Shown here: positions 9,660 through 18,100 of the stretch, piece after piece
Position numbering within the stretch: the first letter of the stretch is position 1
Layout of the letters: every line of letters begins with the position of its first letter
Assembly (NCBI RefSeq): GCF_017916325.1
Contig: NC_090171.1
Span: 698,501 to 762,500 of the forward strand
Length of the DNA stretch: 64,000 nucleotides
Source: Leishmania martiniquensis
Taxonomy: Eukaryota > Euglenozoa > Kinetoplastea > Trypanosomatida > Trypanosomatidae
Direction of reading: 5' to 3'
Notes under the pieces: model-generated
Told to the model about the DNA's origin: nothing
Databases searched by the model: none
What the model saw: only the letters and a program-made list of their open reading frames with translations
Position numbers and translations under genes: made by a program

Positions 9660-11732
9660 GCGTACTCACGAGCTGCTCATGATACCGCCGGCACCAAAGT
9701 GAGTCTCTCACGCGTCGGCGAGTGCGAACTGTGTCCCTCGCGATGTGAAGAGCTCCTTTGTCACCGGCTGCAGACACCCGGTGTGCGAGGTCGCCAGCGA
9801 TGGTGGGGGCAGGCAGAAAAGGCAAGATATGTAGAAGGGGGGGGGTGACAAATAGGGCATGCGCTCCCGCATGTGTCCGCATGCGTGTGCATAGGAATAG
9901 TTCGTGTGTCGGTGGTGAAAGGCACGTGGAAAAGTTCTCAGAACTCCAATGCACGCGACAGCTCTCTATACCGCAGTGCGTGTTTTTCTTTCTGGAAGGA
10001 AAAAAGTGGGCCACGCAGACAAGAAGCGCCAGCCCCGTGGTCCTACGTTCTTGCCGGAAAGGTGACGGATTGCGCTGTGCGTTGCGCCGGTATCCACAGG
10101 GACGCGGGAGGTGCGACCGGTCAGTGTTGCAGTCCTCGTACCTCGATGGCACCCTCTGTCTATGAGGGTAGATGTATTTGCCACCCTAGTGCCAAGCCTA
10201 CACACGGCAGCTTTAGGATAGGAGAATCAAGCAGAGAAAGAGAGAGAGGCCTGGACGTGGCTGGAGGCTCGAGGCAGGCCCGCCCGCGTACACTGCCGAG
10301 AGACGGAGTGCAGAGGGGAGAAGGGAGGCGGAGTTCCCTTCACCCTTGTCAATCGCCAAAGAGGGGGACTCAGAGGAAGGGGTGTGCCTTTGGGAAAAGG
10401 TAAAGGGCAAAAAAAGGAGGAGACGGCAACGACAGTAACTGTCAAGGCACGAGTCTCACTAGGTCGGAGTAGAGGCGCGAGAGGAGCTCCCGTCGGCGCT
10501 ACACAGCGATGCAGAGCCGCACGCACGCTCACGAGGAGAGAGCCACCAACGCACCCCTACAGTGTCAGCTCGCACGTGCGACGGAGGGCGGCCGGCGCAG
10601 CGGCAGAGGAAAAGAATTTAAAAAGAGGAAAGAAAGAGAGATGAGAGTGAGGAGGAAGGGGTAGGTTGGCGACTGGGGCACATACGTTAAGGAATGATGT
10701 TCAAGTTGAGATGCAGCTGCCCGTTTTGCAGCGGCATGAGTGTGTGGGGCGCTGGTCTCGGTGTGCACCGCGCTTGTTGCAAGTACTCCGAGGCGCCAGA
10801 GGTGGTCTCTTTGCTGGTTGTTCGGGTGCCTGTATGTGTTGATACTTTCAGCATGCCGGGAAGGGCGAGAGAGACCCAGCGAGGCTGCACCCACGCCAAA
10901 GCGCAGCGAAGTGATCAAGGGAAAACAGAAGAGAGCTGTGTAGGTGCCAAAAGCGCTCTGTGCAAGAGAGGCGGAGGATCAGTAACGTGCGAGTTCACAA
11001 ACGATGTCTGTGACCTCCTTCAGGCTCAGAAGTCGCGAGAGAAAGCCGAGGGACAACCGCAGAGAGAACCGCTGTGAGGGCGATACATGAGTGGAGCCGA
11101 GGGGTAGGAGGAGGAGAAGGGGAGCTAAAGGAAAGGGGGGGCTGAACAGACCCATGTGGAAAAGAGAAAGGGGGAAGTACACAAGGGGGGGAGCGGAGTG
11201 GAAATGGAAAAGTCCACGTGCAGATCGAAGGGAGGATGGCGAAACTGAGGAGGAAGAGAGACGTGGGCGGGAGGAGAGAGAGAGGCGGTACGCGAATCGA
11301 AGCTTCTCGCGCTCCTCTGCCCTCCCCCTTCCAAGGGGCTGCGGACATCCCCTTGCGCATGGGCGCGGGACATGCTGCTCCTCCCTCTCTGTGCGCCTCA
11401 CCACCTCTTTTGCACCCAAATCAGGGGACAGAGCAGCATAGGCTCCTGTGTCAAGAGCTTCTTGATTGGACAGCGGAGGCGATCCTCGCCCACGCACCCG
11501 TGAAGAAAAGGCGAAATGAACACGCGAAAGGGCAACATGCGAAAAAAGGAGGGCTGCACCGCCCCTCCCGAAGGGCGCTGCTTACGCCAAGCTCGGCGGA
11601 GCGCACCAGGCACACAAGCACTCAAGAGTTGAAGTAGCGATAGGAGTAAAGGAAGCCCGTTGCCTCTTGAGCACTGCCGCTACCCCCCCTCGTTTGCCGT
11701 GACTTTCCCGCGGTGGAAGAGGGTGCGATCGT
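9660..11732. other. Intergenic region between COG3 and the BEACH-like gene
   Basis: About 2.1 kb without a credible gene. It should hold the 3' UTR and polyadenylation zone of COG3 and the 5' UTR of the giant gene. It is rich in plus-strand purine runs (pyrimidine in the transcript), including a run of nine G at 9837-9845. Several short ORFs exist on both strands but have simple-sequence composition and no recognisable domain. Confidence 0.6.
9768..9846 (-). promoter_or_regulatory. Candidate trans-splice acceptor for the BEACH-like gene
   Basis: Read on the minus strand, a pyrimidine-rich stretch (9796-9845, starting with nine C) is followed by CTGCAG near 9768-9773, about 110 nt upstream of the ATG at 9659. 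A pyrimidine tract plus first AG is how spliced-leader acceptor sites look in trypanosomatids; the exact site is inferred. Confidence 0.4.
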
Positions 11733-14537
11733 TTAGATAAGGTCTGTGTCGTTGTGATGGTATGCGCGCGCTCGAGCCGCTGCTGCTGCTGCATATTCTT
11801 GCGTCGAGGGGGGAGGATAGAAGGGCGCAACCGACACTCCTGACGCATCCATCGCACGCTCCGTGAGAGAGATCGGAGAGCCTGGAGGGGCACGTTGTAT
11901 TTCGACCGGCGAAGCCGCGGCCTGATCGGTAGCGGTGGCCGACTCCGCATCCCCTGCTGCTGTGGCTGCGGACTGCGACACTGTGGCGGATGGCAGAGGT
12001 GTTTCAGTGACCTGGGTCACAGAGCGTGACAGAGGACTTTCCGTGGCAGATCCAGTCAACGACACCATCACCAGCGAAGTCGACGCCTTTAAAGCGGAAG
12101 GTTCTGGAAACGCTGCCAAGCTCGTCAATTGTACCGGCGCCGCCGAAATCGCGTCCACGTCCACGTTCACCTCGCACGCGAGCTCTGCAACGCGTTCACG
12201 CAGCAGATGAATCAGATCTTGCTGGGTCTCTCCATGTTCGACGTAGAAAGCGATCATGCGCTCCATCCCGGCAGCGCGTCCTTTCATTTCCGAGACGAGC
12301 TGAAGGCGCTCCGCCTCGTTTTTCTTCGCTGCACCAGAGACGGGCTTCGTGACGAAGGCAAACATGGCTGTCATTAGGTGCTCGCTGCACTTGATGAGGT
12401 TTCTCTCAACCTCCTTCTTCGACTCTCGCGAGGACTGCTCCACTTCCAGCCGGCGCCTGCGGAGTGCCGCTAAGCTGATATGCTTTTCCACGACAGTGAT
12501 GTTCGCATCTACTTGGGACAGCTTCTCGTGCAGGTGCTGCAGGTGAGCCATCTGGCACAGGAACGCCTTTGAATCCCGCAGCGTGTCGCTCGAGTCCATC
12601 TGCCGCATGAGCTTCATCAGCTGTCGGACGAGGTCGAGGCTGTGGTGCACCGCCTCCTCCGCAAACACTGAGAAGACAGAGAACTCAAGCGTCGGGTACA
12701 GCCACTCCAGCAGCTTCAGCGCGTGCAGGAGGCCAGGAATGTAAAACATTCGCGCCTGGCCAGTCCCTCCAGTCGGCACGGATGGCTCAGCAGCGTACGC
12801 ATCGGTGCCACAGCGGAGGTAGACGCGGGCAATCTCGCGCGTAGGGGTGCAGCGAGACACCGTTTGTCGCAGATAGACGCTTGTGCGGAAGACAAGGCGC
12901 TCCTGCGTATCCTGGATGAGACGAACCCACAGGTCCGACACGGCTTGCGAGTCCTGCACACCGGTGTTCTGGAGTAAGCTTACACGCTGAATGCTCTCCA
13001 CTGTGCGGGCCAGCTCGCCAACGTCGTCAACGCACAGCAGCCGAGAGCGGAACATGCAGTAGATTTCCTCGGCAATACTCGGCACAAGCCGTGGAAGAAG
13101 GTGGGAGATGATGTCGTCCCTTAGCCACAGCCGCGTCAGGACATCCGACTCTGCCGCCAGTGAGCGCTGAAGCAGTCCGCATATGTGCTCAGCCAGCTGT
13201 GGAAGAGTGTGCGCCTCTGCCACGCCGGACAGCTGCTGCCGCGCAGCGTCACTGTCAGCCGGCGATTTCGCCCCCACGGCAGCAGCAGCGGCAGCGGCAA
13301 CAGCGACGCTATCAGGCGTTTTGGGGTCGGGTAGCGAGCTCTGCTGCGCGTCGAGGTAATACCACAGCGCTAGCCAGTAGCGCAGCAGCGGCACCATGAC
13401 GCCAACGCGCGCGTCGCGGTAGGAATCCATTACCTCCCGCATGCCGGGGTCCTCCTCCAGTCGGCCGCCCGCGGTCACCATCTCCTCCCCAAAGGCCTCC
13501 GCTCCGGTGTAGCCAAAGCCGCCCTGCCGCAGCTCAGCCATGCGCCGGAGCGATATGAAGTTGTCACCGGACTTCACGAATACGTCGTTCACAGAGGCCA
13601 GAAACTCTTCGAAGGATCCGGCCACGTCATGCGGGCGCAGCAGCAGCGACGGCGATGCGGGAGTCCCGGTGATGCGGCTGTCGCTTGGGCTCGCGCTGCC
13701 CTCCTGCGACACCTGCGTGGCGGCTTGAAACGCTGCCGAGGACAGTGTTTCAAGCTCCATTGTGCGAAACGACGTCCGCACTGCCTCTTTCAACGCCGCG
13801 CTGACCGTCTGCTGCGCCACAGCAAGCTTCATTGCATACGGCTTGGCAGACTTGTACTGTGCGTTCGTGGAGAGGAACTTCATCTCCTTGGCGATGTCCT
13901 GCAGCAGTGTGGAGAAGCGCGCCGAGCCGGGCTTCAGAAATGGGTTTCCCGCTTCCCTGCATAGGTCGTCGATGTGCGTGAAGTGGGCTAAGTTCTGCTC
14001 CAAGGCGTCGCGAACAAGCTCCAGCTTTGCTTTGCGCACCATCATGGCGGAGGCGTTGTGACTGAGATGGTCACTTTGCTCCTGCACCGACTCCGTCACG
14101 CGCTGCATCGCGGAGACGCTGCTCCGCACCTGCTCAAGTACCTGATAGCAATTTCCTGCCTGCGTCGCGCCGCGCTGCACTCGCGCCTGCCAAGATCGCA
14201 GGTCGGGCACATGCTCCTCAACCACTCGCAGAGCAGACCGATGAAGTTGCCCCAGCTCCTGCTGCTCGCGGAGTCCAGTCGAGTCGCAAGTGCATTGCGG
14301 CCCCGCGGCCGCAGCCGTTTCAGTATCTGATGAGCCTGCCACCATGGCGACGGCGTGCGCCGGCGACACAGGAGCCCGTGTCAGCGCAGCGGCGGTATCC
14401 CCCTCGCTCACCACGAGGTGTGCCGGCATGGGGAGCGGATAGCGGAAGCGGTGGTGCAGCGGCACAAGCAGCAGCTCCAGCTGGCGCATAAGCGATACCT
14501 CCTCGCCAGTGTCGCGGGTCGCGGACTCTGCCGCCAT
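11733..14537 (-). CDS. COG3: Conserved oligomeric Golgi complex subunit 3 (Sec34 family)
   Basis: A 934-residue protein. Residues about 130-300 match the Sec34/COG3 N-terminal region: coiled-coil heptads, a KLELVRDALEQNLAHF stretch, then LCREAGNPFLKPGSARF and LLQDIAKEMKFLSTNAQYK, the equivalent of the family's E-x-N-P-F/separation helix and its following basic segment. COG3 belongs to lobe A of the COG tethering complex and is needed for retrograde intra-Golgi transport and glycosyltransferase retention. The middle of the protein is helical; Ala-rich insertions occur near residues 415-440, and the last 130 residues are Ala/Ser/Thr/Pro-rich and probably disordered. The start at 14537 (MAAESATRD) is supported by a strong acceptor signal about 116 nt upstream. 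Family COG3 proteins are of similar size (about 800-930 residues). Confidence 0.82.
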   Translation of the reverse strand: MAAESATRDTGEEVSLMRQLELLLVPLHHRFRYPLPMPAHLVVSEGDTAAALTRAPVSPAHAVAMVAGSSDTETAAAAGPQCTCDSTGLREQQELGQLHRSALRVVEEHVPDLRSWQARVQRGATQAGNCYQVLEQVRSSVSAMQRVTESVQEQSDHLSHNASAMMVRKAKLELVRDALEQNLAHFTHIDDLCREAGNPFLKPGSARFSTLLQDIAKEMKFLSTNAQYKSAKPYAMKLAVAQQTVSAALKEAVRTSFRTMELETLSSAAFQAATQVSQEGSASPSDSRITGTPASPSLLLRPHDVAGSFEEFLASVNDVFVKSGDNFISLRRMAELRQGGFGYTGAEAFGEEMVTAGGRLEEDPGMREVMDSYRDARVGVMVPLLRYWLALWYYLDAQQSSLPDPKTPDSVAVAAAAAAAVGAKSPADSDAARQQLSGVAEAHTLPQLAEHICGLLQRSLAAESDVLTRLWLRDDIISHLLPRLVPSIAEEIYCMFRSRLLCVDDVGELARTVESIQRVSLLQNTGVQDSQAVSDLWVRLIQDTQERLVFRTSVYLRQTVSRCTPTREIARVYLRCGTDAYAAEPSVPTGGTGQARMFYIPGLLHALKLLEWLYPTLEFSVFSVFAEEAVHHSLDLVRQLMKLMRQMDSSDTLRDSKAFLCQMAHLQHLHEKLSQVDANITVVEKHISLAALRRRRLEVEQSSRESKKEVERNLIKCSEHLMTAMFAFVTKPVSGAAKKNEAERLQLVSEMKGRAAGMERMIAFYVEHGETQQDLIHLLRERVAELACEVNVDVDAISAAPVQLTSLAAFPEPSALKASTSLVMVSLTGSATESPLSRSVTQVTETPLPSATVSQSAATAAGDAESATATDQAAASPVEIQRAPPGSPISLTERAMDASGVSVAPFYPPPSTQEYAAAAAARARAYHHNDTDLI

Positions 14538-14653
14538 GCTGAGAAGAGCGCGTGTGAGGTACGCTGCTTTCTGTTGTTCGTTTTGTTATGTGTGTTGATT
14601 TCTTCTTCCGTCCTCGATGTGCAGAAATGGCAGAAGAGAAGCGGCGCACAGTG

Positions 14654-14677
14654 CTGCCAGAGAAGGGAGGAGAGGCG
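14654..14677 (-). promoter_or_regulatory. Candidate trans-splice acceptor for COG3
   Basis: On the minus strand CGCCTCTCCTCCCTTCTCTG runs directly into GCAG; the AG is at 14654-14655. The tract is almost pure pyrimidine and gives a 5' UTR of about 116 nt before the COG3 ATG at 14537. Confidence 0.55.
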
Positions 14678-15039
14678 CATGAGAGGATGAACACAGTCAA
14701 TCAAGAAAACGAGGATCTGCGCCGAGCAGGCCTAGACGCCATACGGCTAAGTGCGCGTCATTTATCAACGCGCGGTGTGGGTGCGGTGCGCACCCACACA
14801 CACATAGGTGTCTAGCGAGAAACAGATGCGACGCGTCGATTGTGAATCATCAAGAGGAAGGAAGCGGGCCGGCATTGCCTCACCCTTTATCTGTCGTGGC
14901 TGTGGCCATTTTCCCTTATGCGTTGGTGTGTGTTGTTGCTATTTCCGTTGCCCGCACACGGCGTGTGCGTACCGTTTTAGGATGTGAACAGAAAAAAGCA
15001 CTCAACCTCGATAAGGGGGGAAGAGGGGCGAAGCGAAGA

Positions 15040-15090
15040 GTGGGGGAGGAGAGCGGACGCCTATCCCCGCTTTCCGCTCTCCTCCCCCAC
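15040..15090. repeat. Perfect 18-bp inverted repeat (hairpin)
   Basis: Arms 15040-15057 (GTGGGGGAGGAGAGCGGA) and 15073-15090 are exact reverse complements separated by a 15-nt loop. It lies 56-106 nt downstream of the stop codon of the 1847-residue gene, so it would form a stable GC-rich stem in that gene's 3' UTR. The purine arm reads GTGGGGGAGG on the plus strand; the transcript has the complementary stem. Confidence 0.85.
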
Positions 15091-15145
15091 CCACAAAAAT
15101 GACCTCAGCGCAAGGGGTTCCATACACACCAACTCGCCACGACAC

Positions 15146-18100
15146 TCACCCGCGCACCATTCCATGAGTTCCCGCAAGGCACGAGGTGAAGAGCCGGAGG
15201 AGTTCCTTGTAAATTTCAGCAAAGCGTGTCTGTGCGGCAGAAGCGCCAACAGCAGTGCTGTGAAACTCAACAGAGGACGTGTCGCCGTCAGCAGCCACTG
15301 AATGCAGCAATGCCATATTGAGCTGTGCAGGGCCAAGAAACAGGCGCAGCAGCTCCGGCAGCACGCGCGCCCCGCTTGTCGCCCATGACTGTTGTGCGTG
15401 GCCAAACCTCGTCACGAGCACGTCGCCGCTCGTCACTAGCATCGAGAAGAGCTCGTCGCTGCAGCTTGGCAGCGAGGTCGCCGGCAACGGAGAGCGCGCC
15501 ATTAAGGGCGTGGCGAACAGCATCCATGCGTCCACAGCGGCAGGGAAACGCCATTCCGTCGTGGACGTGCACAGCTGGCACACTGCCACAGTGCAGGCTT
15601 TCTTCAAGGTCTCGGCATCTGCGCTGTACCGGTGCGCACGATCAGCAGCAGCCGCTAGCACCAGCAATTCCTCTCTCGAGAAGGCATCAGGTGTATGGCA
15701 TACGAGGCTATCAAGACCAGCCACCCCCCATAGTCGCCCCAACGCAACTGCCAGCAACTGAGCATCGGGCGTCGTGGCGGAGATGGAGGGAGTCCACAGG
15801 TCGCTTCGGAGAAGACACGCAAGCATCCGAATGCACCGCCGAGCTTGAGCGGCCGGTGCGGCAGCAGCAGTGGCAGCGTGAACAAGCGTCGCCGGGTCAC
15901 CGTCCGCGATCAAGCGAGCGAGCTTCAGGGGTGCCCGCACGTAGGCGTCGAGCTGGCGATCGCCGCGCACCAGGCACGGTGAGGCGTGAAGCGCGTATCG
16001 GCGGAGAGCAGCCCTGTCAGCGGCCGTCAAAGGAGGCGTAGGCGAGCTTGCACCCGCTGCGACGTCCGACGCGTGGTCCTCAATGAGGCTACCAAGGCGA
16101 GCCTGCGTCACACTTGCGCAACTGACCCCGGGGCGCTCAGTGGTCAGGGCGGCGAAGGGCAAAAAGAAACTTCGTGTCGCCGCTTGACCGTATTGCAGGG
16201 AATGCCACGCGGAGAAACGGGTGAGCTCCCAGCACGCATGCAGGTGCAGGGCGCCACTGAGCGCGCTGCCCACAGCTTGTGCCGAAGCGCCCGGCGCAGC
16301 GGCCTCTATGGGCAACGCGAACGCGCGGCGAAGCACTGTCCACAAGGCCTGCGCCGACACACAACGCTGCTCCGGCTTCCGGAGCTCCGAAACGGCGTCA
16401 AGCAGCGTGATCGCGTGCTGAATAACAGTTCGAAGCGGCAGACGCTGATACTGAGAGGCGAGTCTTCGGATGGCGAGCACCACAAAGGCGTCGTGCGTCG
16501 CCGGCGGCGGCGCGTGGAAGAAGCGCAGGGCGTTCAATACGCCCACCAACTCCGCCACCGCAGCCGTCCGCGCCAGGGACATGAAGGCATCCCTGGTGCG
16601 CACAAATGCGTCCAGGCGGCGCAGCGTGTTCTCCGCCAAACGCTGCAACGGTTCTTGCGCCGCCGCCTTGCTCGATGCATCTCCACAGCCAGAGTCCCAG
16701 TCTTTGTGTGGGGATGACCGCAGCTCCACGTACGTCTCTGGGCTGATGCAGCCAGACCGACAAAGTCCCCGCAGTAGTGTGTAGCACTGCCTCAACTCGC
16801 ACTGATCCATCTTGGACGCCACGGCGGTAGCAAGCGCGCCTAGCAAGCGGCTGTTCCAAGCGCCCAGCTGTGTCAGAGCGCGAATGAGCAGAGACAACTC
16901 CAATGGGTCAAGCCGCTCAGCGCACCCGCGCAGCTCCGGTAAGATGCTGTACAGCATATCCAGGTGCGTGTACTGGACTGCTTCGAAGGCCTGCAAAAGC
17001 ATCAGGAGATGCTTTGCGTTCTGCATCAATGCAGCAGCCGGCGCAGCTGGCAGCAGCCCGCTCTTCTCGTCCGCAGCAGACCCCTCTGGCATACCGGCAG
17101 AGAGACTAACACAGAGCCGCTGCCGCTGCCTGGCGAGAACCGCAATGGTATCGCCTAAAAGTCCCAGAGTTTCACGGACTGCTTCGTCGAGAGTGGCAGT
17201 GGAGAGCGTCTCCGGTGAGGCAACGGTAAGAGGCAAAGTCTCCCCGTCCTCCTCGAGCACTTTGCCCCTCAATTCGGGCGGGGTCGTCTCCCCGGCGCCA
17301 TCCAAGATGAAGCTGCCGTCCATCACGTCGCCCTCGGCGTTCGGCACTTCGTCAGGGACGGCCGGCACCGTTTCCGGAACGCTGCTGCTTAGCTTCGTGG
17401 AGCCGACGCCGCGGCGCGCCAGTCGATATATCTGCGCCATCACGTGGGCGGTGGTGCTAAGCAGCTCCAGTGGCATCGGTGGCGGACTTCCGCCATCCCG
17501 CTCCGCCCACCATGTTTCAGCCAGCGTAGCCTCCGTCGCGTATGCCTCCACTACAGAGTGGACAACTTCGAGGTAAGACTCCAATGCAGACACAAAAGCC
17601 TCTCGCCAGGGCGTGCTCCGTATCACTGCATCTTCCCCCGCCGCACCGAGAGGCAGCCGCAGAGACCCGAAGTACGACACAAGTGACCGCCCCAGGTCCG
17701 AGACGCGGCGCAGATTTGAGACGGCCTCGGCGTATGCTCGAGCCGTCCCGCGCGCGACCTCGGAGAACGCCTCACCCTCGGCAGAGTCACCAGCCTCCTT
17801 GAGGAGCTCACCGCACTGGGCCGCAAGCGCCTCCAAGAAAAGGAGGGGTGGCGCCGTCCGCAACGTGCGGGTCGAGCGGGACGCGTCCATGAGAATCTTG
17901 CAGTTATCCACGCTCAGCGAAAGCGCATTGGCCGCCTTCGACCCGGCAGCCGCGCCACTCGGGGCGACAGCAAGCCCGTCTGCGCAGCGGACCCACACGG
18001 CGCGCATGAACTGCTGGGCCGCGGGCCGCGACAGCGCACCTGCAGTGAACAGGGACGACGTGACACTTGCAAGTGTGGCCAACTCTGTGCCTCTGCATTT

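Larger units (their letters stand above)
14538..15145. other. Intergenic region between the 1847-residue gene and COG3
   Basis: About 600 bp. It contains the COG3 acceptor signal near 14654 and, close to the stop codon of the upstream gene, a perfect 18-bp inverted repeat (15040-15090). No gene is seen. Confidence 0.65.
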
